Assembly: GCA_903900265.1 (NCBI GenBank)
Contig: CAIUMM010000016.1
Coordinates: forward strand, 22,832 to 86,831
Source: an uncultured Pseudomonadota bacterium
Lineage (GTDB): Bacteria; Myxococcota_A; UBA796; SXON01
DNA length: 64,000 nt
Direction of reading: 5' to 3'
Part shown: positions 33,751 to 41,371 of the stretch, piece by piece
Numbering within the stretch: position 1 is the stretch's first letter
Layout: each line of letters begins with the position of its first letter
Translations under genes and position numbers: made by a program
Notes under the pieces: generated by a model
Seen by the model: only the letters and a program-made list of their open reading frames with translations
Database searches by the model: none
Told to the model about the DNA's origin: nothing

Positions 33751-34887
33751 TCATTCCATGATGCGGAAGCGGAAGAAGGTCTCGCCGATGATGATCTCTT
33801 CCCCGCCGAACAAGCGACGGTCGGTGATCAGCTCGCCGTTTACCAGCGTGCCGTTCGAGGACTTGGCATCTTCGATGTAGAAGTTGTTGCCGCGGCGCTG
33901 CAGCTTGCAGTGGTAGCGGCTCACCTTCGAGTCGTTCTTGATCTGGATGTCGTTCTCACGACCACGGCCGATGGTCAACGCATCGTTGGTGAACGGGTAG
34001 ATCTGCTCTTCCGCAGTCCCCTCTTGGTAGAGCAAAAGGGCGCGGCGCGGGGAGTCATCATCTTTCGAGGGCTCTTGGGCAGCGTCCTTCGAGATCGAGT
34101 TGCCGCTGACCACAGGGCCGTCGCCGCCCAAATCAATCTCCACTTCGGAGGCCACGACGTCGGCCGCCACGGCCTCGTCCGCGCCGAACGAGACTTCCTC
34201 GCCCATGCCAACGTCGTCTGCATCGCCGCCCTCAGCGGCTTCGATCGCGACGTCATCCGACGCGGCGGAGGAGTCGGAGAACACGACGCCCAGATCTTCG
34301 CTCATGCCGCTGGTGACCGGCTCGTCATCGACGACGGGGGCGGTGAACGTGGGCTCGGGCTCAGCAGCGACCTGAGCCGGCGCGGCGACGGGCGCGGCAG
34401 CCGGCGCGGGCGCAGCGGCCGGCGCGGTGTAGTGACCGTGCGGACCCGCGAGGGCCGCCCAACCATCCAGCGCGGATTGGAGCTCACCGAGCTCTGCGTC
34501 GATGGAGGCGACGCGCTCGTTGGCGGAGTCCAGACGCCCGCGTAGCCCAGCCACCTCGGCGTTGAACTCCTCATCGGAGAGCTCCCCGATCGCGGCGCGC
34601 AGCTCAAGCTCCTGCACCTGCTCGTCCACGCCTGCGTTGCCAGCGCGCACGCTGCCCTTCTCGTCCACCAAGGCGTCGATCAACGTCTGGAGGTTGGGGA
34701 GGAGCGGACCGACCTCGTCGGCCACCGTGGAGGCCTTGATCTCGTGATCAAGGAGGACCTTTTCGATTACCTGCGGATTGAACTTGCCGGAAGCTGCTTG
34801 GACGCGTGCCTTTTCAATGTAGCCGCGGTGCTGCTGATACCGAGAAACGAGGCCGTTCAGCCGTTCGAGAAGCAGTGCTTTCTGCAT
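33751..34887 (-). CDS. FHA-domain protein with N-terminal coiled coil
   Basis: 378 aa from ATG 34887 (MQKALLLERLNGL), with GGAG 9 nt upstream; a TTG at 34902 is the alternative. Residues 1-150 are coiled-coil (LRAAIGELSDEEFNAEVAGL; ANERVASIDAELGELQSAL), then a Pro/Ala linker and a long acidic stretch. Residues about 285-375 are a forkhead-associated domain with all key phrases: LTIGRGRENDIQI, SKVSRYHCKL, DAKSSNGTLVNGE. FHA domains bind phospho-threonine peptides, so this is probably a Ser/Thr-kinase readout. First gene of a cassette with the HisKA protein and the response regulator; a good promoter lies upstream. Confidence 0.87.
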   Translation of the reverse strand: MQKALLLERLNGLVSRYQQHRGYIEKARVQAASGKFNPQVIEKVLLDHEIKASTVADEVGPLLPNLQTLIDALVDEKGSVRAGNAGVDEQVQELELRAAIGELSDEEFNAEVAGLRGRLDSANERVASIDAELGELQSALDGWAALAGPHGHYTAPAAAPAPAAAPVAAPAQVAAEPEPTFTAPVVDDEPVTSGMSEDLGVVFSDSSAASDDVAIEAAEGGDADDVGMGEEVSFGADEAVAADVVASEVEIDLGGDGPVVSGNSISKDAAQEPSKDDDSPRRALLLYQEGTAEEQIYPFTNDALTIGRGRENDIQIKNDSKVSRYHCKLQRRGNNFYIEDAKSSNGTLVNGELITDRRLFGGEEIIIGETFFRFRIME

Positions 34888-34970
34888 TTTCCGAAGCTCC
34901 AAAATCGTAGGGAGTGAGTCAGGACGAGCGCAGCCGCGAGGACTACAAAGGATCTGATGAGCAGGCGTTG

Positions 34971-34999
34971 TTGATAGTAGACCTTGTAAGGCGTGTCAA
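34971..34999 (-). promoter_or_regulatory. Candidate sigma-70 promoter of the FHA/HisKA/response-regulator cassette
   Basis: On the minus strand, TTGACA (34999-34994), a 17-nt spacer and TATCAA (34976-34971; 4 of 6). The start codon is 84 nt beyond the -10, leaving an untranslated leader of roughly 75 nt. Confidence 0.5.
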
Positions 35000-35017
35000 C
35001 GTAGCTGGGTGTCCAGA

Positions 35018-35037
35018 ACCGGCAAATACCGGCAAAT
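35018..35037. repeat. Two tandem copies of accggcaaat
   Basis: A perfect 10-bp direct repeat just upstream of the -35 box of the FHA cassette promoter and downstream of dnaB. Its phase (one helical turn) and position suggest an activator site, but no known consensus is recognised. Confidence 0.45.
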
Positions 35038-35073
35038 CATCAGGGAAGAATTGAAAGTCAGAAACGTGGCCGC

Positions 35074-36450
35074 TCAGTAATAATCCGGCCCATCGTCTGG
35101 GGCATGCGCGAGGTTCTGGAACAGGGTGTATTGCCCCTGGAACGCTAGCTTCACTCGCCCGATCGCACCGGCACGGTGTTTGGCAACGATCACCTCGGCA
35201 ACTCCCTTGTCGGGGCTGTCCTCGTTGTAGACCTCGTCGCGGTAGATGAACAAGATGATGTCGGCGTCCTGCTCAATAGCGCCGGATTCACGTAGGTCGG
35301 AAGGGAGCGGGCGCTTGTCTTCACGGCTCTCCAAGGAGCGGTTGAGCTGCGAGAGCGCCACCACCGGAATGCCAAGCTCCTTGGCGAGGATCTTCAATCC
35401 ACGCGAGATCGCGCTGATCACGTTTTCACGGGACTCTTTGGCCCCGCCGCTGCCCTGCATCAGCTGCAAGTAGTCGACGATGATCAACCCGAGGTTCTTG
35501 CACTCCGAGCGCAGACGCCGCGCCTTCGAACGCAGGGCGGAGATGGTCAAGCCGCTGGAGTCGTCGATAAAGATAGGAAGGCCGTGGAGAACCTCTGCGG
35601 CCCGGCCAAGCTTCGGCCAGTCTTCGATGGGATCGAGCTGCCCGGTGCGCACACGCCCCGCGTCGACCCGCGCCTCCGACGTCAGAAGCCGGGTCACAAG
35701 CTGCTCCTTCGACATTTCCAACGAGAACACGCCGACGCCCACGCCCCCGGTTTTCGCAGCGTGCAACGCAAAGTTCAGCGCCAGCGCGGTCTTGCCCATC
35801 GCGGGACGCGCCGCGAGGATCACGAGGTCGCCCTTTTGCCAGCCTGTCAACTTCTTGTCGAGGTCCACGAACCCGGTGGTGACGCCGGTCAGGTCCGAGG
35901 GGTTGTTGGCGCGGTAGGTGATCTCCGCCATCTGCTCGTCGACGACGGAGTTGATGCGCGTCCAGTCGGTGTTGCCCGACAGCTGGGACACCGCGAACAC
36001 GCTGCTCTCCGCGCCATCCAACAGCGTGCTGAGGTCGCTCGCGCCCTCCTGAACTTGCTCGATGATGGTCTCAGCGGCGAGCTGCAGGCGACGTCGCACC
36101 GCGTGCTCCCGCACCCGCTCGACGTAGATCGGCACGTTCGCGACGCTGGGGCAGGCTTGGGGCAAGCCGAGCAGGTAGGAGATGCCTCCCAACTGCTCAA
36201 CTACGCCGCGTTTGTCGGCTTCATCGACGATGGACACATAGTCCGCCACTCGATCCCGCTCGACAATCTCGAAAATCAGCGTGAATAACTGCTGATGTGC
36301 CGGACGATGGAAGTCCTCCGGCCGCAGGCGGGACGCGACGTCCGACACCTGCGAAGAGTCCAGCATCAGGCCGCCAAGCAACGACCGCTCGGTCTCCGCA
36401 TTATGGGAGAGCGCGCGCGATGGATTGCCTTCACGGCCTGAGCGGGCCAT
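35074..36450 (-). CDS. dnaB: Replicative DNA helicase DnaB
   Basis: 458 aa, normal length. N-terminal primase-interacting domain (NAETERSLLGGLMLDSSQVS) and RecA-type ATPase: Walker A in AARPAMGKTALALNFALHAA, Walker B IIVDYLQLM, sensor RENVISAISRGLKILAKELG, arginine finger region KHRAGAIGRVKLAF. It unwinds DNA ahead of the replication fork as a hexamer. It begins 3 bp after the rplI stop, the common rpsF-rplI-dnaB arrangement, so it is probably transcribed with the ribosomal genes. Confidence 0.97.
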   Translation of the reverse strand: MARSGREGNPSRALSHNAETERSLLGGLMLDSSQVSDVASRLRPEDFHRPAHQQLFTLIFEIVERDRVADYVSIVDEADKRGVVEQLGGISYLLGLPQACPSVANVPIYVERVREHAVRRRLQLAAETIIEQVQEGASDLSTLLDGAESSVFAVSQLSGNTDWTRINSVVDEQMAEITYRANNPSDLTGVTTGFVDLDKKLTGWQKGDLVILAARPAMGKTALALNFALHAAKTGGVGVGVFSLEMSKEQLVTRLLTSEARVDAGRVRTGQLDPIEDWPKLGRAAEVLHGLPIFIDDSSGLTISALRSKARRLRSECKNLGLIIVDYLQLMQGSGGAKESRENVISAISRGLKILAKELGIPVVALSQLNRSLESREDKRPLPSDLRESGAIEQDADIILFIYRDEVYNEDSPDKGVAEVIVAKHRAGAIGRVKLAFQGQYTLFQNLAHAPDDGPDYY

Positions 36451-36453
36451 GGG

Positions 36454-36897
36454 CTATGCGCGCGAAACGAAGACCTTGACGGAAGCTTCGACGTCGCGGT
36501 GCACCTTGACGGCGACCTGGTACACGCCGATCGCCCGGATCGGGTCGGCGAGCACGATCGAGCGACGATCCACGGCGATCCCCTGAGCGGCGAGCGCCTC
36601 GGCGATGTCCTGGTTGGTCACCGAGCCGAACAGCTTGTCCTCTTCACCAGCCTTACGCTTGATGGACAAGGACAGACCGCTGATCTTGGCGCCGAGGTCT
36701 TTAGCGACCGCGAGCACCTTGGCCTGACGCTGCGCAGCCTGACGGGTCTGGTGCGCGAGACGGTGGCTGTTGCGCTCATCGGCGAGCACCGCGAGGCTGC
36801 GGGGAATGAGGAAGTTACGGCCATAGCCGTCGGCCACTTCATGCACCGAGCCGGTGGGGCCGAGGTTGGCGACGTCTTCCTGAAGGATGACTTTCAT
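36454..36897 (-). CDS. rplI: 50S ribosomal protein L9
   Basis: 147 aa. The N-terminal signature MKVILQEDVANLGPTGSVHE, followed by VADGYGRNFLIPR, is diagnostic. A long connecting helix and the C-terminal domain (LFGSVTNQDIAEALAAQG) follow. L9 binds 23S rRNA near the L1 stalk and restrains frameshifting. A GGAG lies 6 nt before the ATG. It is separated from rpsF by 113 bp that lack the usual rpsR gene. Confidence 0.97.
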   Translation of the reverse strand: MKVILQEDVANLGPTGSVHEVADGYGRNFLIPRSLAVLADERNSHRLAHQTRQAAQRQAKVLAVAKDLGAKISGLSLSIKRKAGEEDKLFGSVTNQDIAEALAAQGIAVDRRSIVLADPIRAIGVYQVAVKVHRDVEASVKVFVSRA

Positions 36898-37010
36898 GAG
36901 AGACTCCGGGCCGCTTTTGCGCGGCGGAAAAATCGGACAACAATAAGCGTTTAGCAGAATCGGGCATTACACCCGAAGAATGGACTGCAGAGGGCGAAGC
37001 GGTCGTAGAC

Positions 37011-37460
37011 CTATTCGACTTCTTCGATCGGCGCGTCGTCTTCAGCATCTTCTGCTTCGGCGCGGTAACGAGCCTCAGCCTCTTCCTCGGCCTTGAGCGC
37101 AGCCATGCGCTCGACGCGCTGGTTGCGACGCTCTTCGGCGAGCACGCGGCGGGACTCCACGTCCACGCTCGACTCGATCTGGACCGTGAGGTAGCGGAGC
37201 AGGTCGTCTTCGTTGCCGAGGTTACGCTCGAGCTCGCGGACGATGTTGCCGGGGCCGCAGTAGTTGAGGTACACGAAGTGACCACGCGTGTGGCGACGGA
37301 TGAGGTACGCGAGCTTGCGCTTGCCCCAATCTTCCGCAACGAGCATCGTTCCCGAGTTATCGGCAATGATCTGCTCGAACTTGGAGGTGAGCTTGGTCAT
37401 GATGTCGTCCGTCAGGTCGGGGCGGACGATGTAGGTGGTTTCGTACTCGTTGAGAATCAT
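37011..37460 (-). CDS. rpsF: 30S ribosomal protein S6
   Basis: 149 aa. The S6 fold is clear (NEYETTYIVRPDLTDDIM; GKRKLAYLIRRHTRGHFVYL; RNLGNEDDLLRYLTVQIE). The C-terminus carries an acidic tail (AEDAEDDAPIEEVE), as in species that use S6 as substrate for RimK-type glutamylation (inference). A strong GGAGGG lies 5 nt before the ATG. S6 normally pairs with S18 in the ribosome and operon, yet no rpsR follows here. It lies 51 bp after pth. Confidence 0.96.
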   Translation of the reverse strand: MILNEYETTYIVRPDLTDDIMTKLTSKFEQIIADNSGTMLVAEDWGKRKLAYLIRRHTRGHFVYLNYCGPGNIVRELERNLGNEDDLLRYLTVQIESSVDVESRRVLAEERRNQRVERMAALKAEEEAEARYRAEAEDAEDDAPIEEVE

Positions 37461-37511
37461 CGATCCCTCCAGGGGAGTTGTGTAGTCGTCAGAAATTGGA
37501 AGTGAAGAGAG

Positions 37512-38123
37512 TCAGGCGCTTCGTCGAAGCGGAGCTACGGCGGGGGATGCAGAGGCACCCTCGGGTAGGTTGAACTGGTTCATCGCACGCGACAACCCCA
37601 GTCCTACAATCGCCTCGAACGCATCCGCAGCGCGATCGAGCACCGACGCCAGCTGCGTACCCTCGGCCGAGGTAAAGGAACCAAGCACATAATCGGCCGG
37701 CTCCCATCCCTCGGGTGGACGCCCTACCCCCACCCGAAGGCGAGGAAAGTCGTTTCCGCCGATGGCCCGCTGAATGTCGCGGATGCCATTGTGGCCGCCA
37801 TGTCCACCGCCTTCGCGCAACCGAAGCCGCCCAAAAGCGAGGTCCATGTCGTCATGCGCCACGATCACCGCGTTGCGTTCGAGCTTGTAAAAGCCCATCA
37901 GCGACGCGACAGCCTGACCCGAGACGTTCATGAACTGCTGAGGTTCTACCACCACCACTTTCTTACCGGCGATGGAGACCTCAGAGACAAGCGCGCCAAA
38001 AGCCTTCTTGTCGATAGAACCACCGGCACGCTCCGCCACACGCTCCGCGACCCGAAACCCGACGTTGTGTCGGGTCGAGACGTAGCGTGCACCGGGGTTG
38101 CCGAGGCCTACAAGAAGGAACAT
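37512..38123 (-). CDS. pth: Peptidyl-tRNA hydrolase
   Basis: 203 aa from ATG 38123 (MFLLVGLGNPGARY); the longer open frame upstream is read-through of the rplY gene in another phase. Catalytic residues are in place: His in STRHNVGFRV, Asn in PQQFMNVSG, Asp in AHDDMDLAFG and Asn in GGHGGHNGIRDI. The enzyme frees tRNA from prematurely released peptidyl-tRNA. It starts 13 bp after rplY, a common pairing, and precedes rpsF. Confidence 0.97.
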   Translation of the reverse strand: MFLLVGLGNPGARYVSTRHNVGFRVAERVAERAGGSIDKKAFGALVSEVSIAGKKVVVVEPQQFMNVSGQAVASLMGFYKLERNAVIVAHDDMDLAFGRLRLREGGGHGGHNGIRDIQRAIGGNDFPRLRVGVGRPPEGWEPADYVLGSFTSAEGTQLASVLDRAADAFEAIVGLGLSRAMNQFNLPEGASASPAVAPLRRSA

Positions 38124-38136
38124 CAGGCTTATCCGC

Positions 38137-38784
38137 CTACTTCTTGGCCGCAGGAGCAGCCTTGGCTGCAGGAGCGCCCTTCGCAGCGGGCGCGCCCTTC
38201 GCGGCAGCGGCAGCGGCCTCACCACGCTCAGCGCGCTTGCCTTCAACCGTCAGGACGTTGAAGTCCTTCTGGAAGACGACCGACACGCCCGCGGGGGTCT
38301 TGATGTCGGATGCGCGAACGAACGCGCCGACTTCAACCTCAGTGACGTCGATGTCGAGCAGCTTGGGGATGCTGCCTGCCGGAGCCTTGACGGCGACCGT
38401 GCGCTTGAGAACGCGGAGCAGACCACCCGCACGGGTACCGGCAGCGCGGCCCACAGGGTTGATCGCGACGTCGACGTGTACGTCCGTAGAGGTAGAGACT
38501 TCGTAGAAGTCAATGTGCTCGACGCGACGCGTGACCGGGTGACGCTGGATCTCGCGGATCAAGCAGAGGCGGTCCGCGCCGTCGAGCTGGACCGTGAGCA
38601 GCGTGTTCGGGTCGTTCGTCTTGCGGTACACAGCCGCGAGTTGAGCGACGTCAAAGGTCAGAGGGCGAGCCTCCTCGCCAGAACGGTAAAGCACGCCAGG
38701 CACGAGGCCAGAGGCGCGAGTCTTGTGCGCAGCACCCTTGCCGGTCGAGGTGCGGGCAGTGGCGGTGACGATGTGAGCTTCCAT
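38137..38784 (-). CDS. rplY: 50S ribosomal protein L25 (CTC/general stress form)
   Basis: 215 aa, the two-domain CTC-type L25. N-terminal 5S-rRNA-binding domain (TARTSTGKGAAHKTRASGLV; VPGVLYRSGEEARPL) and C-terminal TL5 domain (VDVAINPVGRAAGTRAGGLL; KLLDIDVTEVEVG). The tail is an Ala/Lys/Pro repeat (AAKGAPAAKGAPAAKAAPAA) that should be disordered and basic. Start at ATG 38784 with GGAG 7 nt upstream. First gene of the rplY-pth-rpsF-rplI-dnaB run. Confidence 0.95.
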   Translation of the reverse strand: MEAHIVTATARTSTGKGAAHKTRASGLVPGVLYRSGEEARPLTFDVAQLAAVYRKTNDPNTLLTVQLDGADRLCLIREIQRHPVTRRVEHIDFYEVSTSTDVHVDVAINPVGRAAGTRAGGLLRVLKRTVAVKAPAGSIPKLLDIDVTEVEVGAFVRASDIKTPAGVSVVFQKDFNVLTVEGKRAERGEAAAAAAKGAPAAKGAPAAKAAPAAKK

Positions 38785-38932
38785 CAAAACACTCCGGAGT
38801 TCCGGCGTCGAAGTCGTCCATCGCTTCAACAAGGAATCGGGCCCAGAACGGGAACCGGGTCAACCCGGGCTGCACCATGGACGAAGGATCCCGAAGGACC
38901 GGCACAGCAACCCCGAAGCTCGGGGGCGCCGG

Positions 38933-38960
38933 CGAGTATCTCGCTGGAGGCTGGTGTCAA
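38933..38960 (-). promoter_or_regulatory. Candidate promoter for rplY and the downstream ribosomal/dnaB run
   Basis: TTGACA on the minus strand (38960-38955) lies in the 297-bp divergent gap before rplY. The -10 is poor: TACTCG with a 16-nt spacer, or GATACT with 14 nt. The rest of the gap (38785-39081) contains short GC-rich dyads but no gene or recognised RNA. Confidence 0.35.
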
Positions 38961-39081
38961 GGGGGCCGTTGAAGGCGGACTGCACGGATACGCTCTTACT
39001 CTGCCTGCGCTCAGAAAGTCATCGGTCCGAGGGCCGCATCCCTGTTTTCCGGATAGAACGCGCGGCTTATCGGGAGCAAGA

Positions 39082-40809
39082 ATGTCACTGCTCGACCTTT
39101 TGCGCGCAGGCAACGTCGCTGAATTCAACACGCGGCGCCCGTCGCGAAGCACGCTTGATTTTTTTGCAGCCGACCTGTCTCAGCTGTCTCTGGTCGGGGT
39201 GGACCTTTCGGGCGCGAACCTCGAGAAGGCGGACTTTTCGGGCACCGACCTCACCGATGCGAACCTCGCACGGGCCAACCTCGCGGGCGCGGACTTCACC
39301 GAGGCCACCCTCGACAATGTTCAGGCTGTCAAAGCCCGGATGCGCGAGGCGTTCTTTGGGGACGCGCGAGCCGTGGGTGCAGACTTTTCCGGCGCCGACC
39401 TCGCTGAGGCCGACCTCACCGGCATCAACGCGCGAAACGCGAACTTCACCGGCGCGAGATTGAAGGAGGCGGTGCTCCAAAATGCGCACCTCATCGAAGC
39501 GAACTTTACCGATGCCCGTATCGGTGACGGCGACCTGCGTGGCGCCGATCTCGGTATGGCGAAGCTCTGCGGGACGGACCTGCATGGCGCAAATCTCGGC
39601 GGCGCGCGGTTGGCGGGCGCAAACCTGCGCGGAGCGCGGATGGCGCGTGCCACCCTCCGCCATGCCGATCTGACCGACGCGAGCCTCGCGAACGCGGACC
39701 TCACCGGGGCCGACCTGTCGGGGAGCGCGCTCAAAGGCACCGACTTCACCGGTGCGGACCTATTCGACGCTCAGGTCGACGCCGAGGCGATGCGAGCAGC
39801 CCGTGGAGCGACGTCCGAGAGCGACGCGGAAGAGCACGAGATCGAGATTCATGTAGAGGATCCCTCCGTCGCCGTGAACGAGACCCACGTCGCGATCATC
39901 TGGGAAAACGCAGATGGCGAGGACGTTCTGACGCTACGCGTGGCGGTCGTCGCTCACGGCACGTCCTGGGACGCACGCGCGCTCCCCGTCGGCATCGCAG
40001 GGGACAACGTGATCGCGCGCTCGTTGGTAGCGTACCAAAATGACTTCATGGCCTTGTTCTTCATGGACAAAGGCGGATTTTGTGAGCTGCAAACCGTCCG
40101 GATCGCGAACAACGGCGAGCGTGCACTCCTGCCACCGCGGCGCCTCGACTACCAGCCCGCGGTCACGCCCATCGTCGCGACCGAGGGGGGCAGAATCTTC
40201 ATCTACGGTCTCGGCCGACAGGGCGCGCTCTCGGTGCATGAGTGGACCTCCGGGGGCTTGGTCGACACCCTGCGGGCGCCGGCGGGCACCTGGCGCGGCT
40301 TCTGCTCGCGTCACGAGCCGATCTTGCTTGGAAAGGGCGGCACCATGGCGCTCGTCCGCCCGGACGGCATCGGGCCGGTCTTGAACGTACCCAAAGGGTT
40401 CCCTGGACGCCTGCAAAGCGCCGCCAGCGACGACGGCCAAGGCGACAGCATCAGCCTGCTCTGGACCCAGAAGGACGAGCAAGGCGTGCACCTCCTCACC
40501 GCAGCCAAAGAGGAACGGCTCTACGAGGAGCTGGACATCGGCACGGTCGACCTCCTCCGCACCCCGTCGGGGGTCACCGCCGCGTGGATGTGCGAAGAAG
40601 ACGAGAACGTTCCCATGTACGCTGCGCTTCCAGGCGGTGCGGCCCGCCGCATCCTCAGCGCGGACGCCATCGAGGACCTCGAAGACCTGCGGCTGGTCCA
40701 CAGCGGCCGAGGTGCTTGCGCAGCGCTCATCAACATGAACGGCGAGTGCGTCGTCGTGGACCTCTCTGGCGAAGCGGCCCGCATCCTCGCACGCGTTGGC
40801 GGCGACTGA
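39082..40809 (+). CDS. Pentapeptide-repeat protein with C-terminal propeller-like domain
   Basis: 575 aa from ATG 39082 (MSLLDLLRAGNVAEF), with GGGAG 6 nt upstream. Residues about 25-230 are roughly 40 pentapeptide repeats of the A(D/N)LXX type (VDLSGANLEKADFSGTDLTD; NLARANLAGADFTEATL), forming a right-handed quadrilateral beta-helix. Residues about 245-575 are beta-rich with repeated phrases (FHVEDP-like start, NGERALLPPRRLDYQPAV, AATWMCEEDENV-like blades) and may fold as a propeller (inference). No signal peptide, so cytoplasmic. Some pentapeptide proteins mimic DNA and inhibit gyrase; nothing here proves that role. Confidence 0.85.
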   Translation: MSLLDLLRAGNVAEFNTRRPSRSTLDFFAADLSQLSLVGVDLSGANLEKADFSGTDLTDANLARANLAGADFTEATLDNVQAVKARMREAFFGDARAVGADFSGADLAEADLTGINARNANFTGARLKEAVLQNAHLIEANFTDARIGDGDLRGADLGMAKLCGTDLHGANLGGARLAGANLRGARMARATLRHADLTDASLANADLTGADLSGSALKGTDFTGADLFDAQVDAEAMRAARGATSESDAEEHEIEIHVEDPSVAVNETHVAIIWENADGEDVLTLRVAVVAHGTSWDARALPVGIAGDNVIARSLVAYQNDFMALFFMDKGGFCELQTVRIANNGERALLPPRRLDYQPAVTPIVATEGGRIFIYGLGRQGALSVHEWTSGGLVDTLRAPAGTWRGFCSRHEPILLGKGGTMALVRPDGIGPVLNVPKGFPGRLQSAASDDGQGDSISLLWTQKDEQGVHLLTAAKEERLYEELDIGTVDLLRTPSGVTAAWMCEEDENVPMYAALPGGAARRILSADAIEDLEDLRLVHSGRGACAALINMNGECVVVDLSGEAARILARVGGD

Positions 40810-40832
40810 AGCTCGGGGCTTGACCGAGTCAA

Positions 40833-41351
40833 CTAGTCGTCGATGCAGTTTACGATCGCGTTCTGTAGGCAGTCCGCGCGGCACTCCGCGCGAAGCGCCG
40901 ACTCGTTGCGATAATCAAGCGCGTCCAGATATCCATCGACCTCTGCGCACAGCATCTTTCGGCCGCGGTCGAGCGCGAGAGCGCCGGAACCCATCCAATT
41001 TAGGACGTCTCCTTGCCAACAGAGGTCGTCCTCAAACCGGGCGAAGCAGATCCCCCTGACGTCCAGCGACGGATCTTCGCGGCAGGAGATGGTGCGGTTT
41101 TCGGTACCCTCACAGTTCTCGAAGTCTTCCTCGGCCAAGTTCGGGTTCTTGGCGATGCCCTCCGCCGCTCGCGCGGTGAGCACAGCGACCAACGCACGCT
41201 GGGCGCTGCGAGACGCTTTTGCATCGGTGGAGCCCGTTCCTTCTACGCTGACCGTGCCGAGCACCTTGCATCCAGCCACAGGTCCGCTGAAGGTGGCCGT
41301 GCACCGAAGCGGACCCGCGAGGGCCAGGTGGAAAAACGCGATCAAAACCAT
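40833..41351 (-). CDS. Secreted Cys-rich protein of unknown function
   Basis: 172 aa from ATG 41351 (MVLIAFFHLALAGPL), an N-terminal export signal probably cleaved after ALA. The mature part has ten or more Cys (PLRC, AGCK, ENCE, ISCRE, GICFA, DLCWQ, MLCAE, AECRADC, VNCID), suggesting several disulfides in the periplasm or outside. It starts 20 bp after the VWA/amidotransferase-like gene and so is the likely last gene of the MoxR operon. No family recognised. Confidence 0.65.
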   Translation of the reverse strand: MVLIAFFHLALAGPLRCTATFSGPVAGCKVLGTVSVEGTGSTDAKASRSAQRALVAVLTARAAEGIAKNPNLAEEDFENCEGTENRTISCREDPSLDVRGICFARFEDDLCWQGDVLNWMGSGALALDRGRKMLCAEVDGYLDALDYRNESALRAECRADCLQNAIVNCIDD

Positions 41352-41371
41352 ACGGCATCCATAACGCGGGT

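Noticed and set aside
38785..39081. Possible RNA gene in the largest intergenic gap
   Set aside because: No cloverleaf, no conserved RNA motif and no strong long stem could be found by eye.
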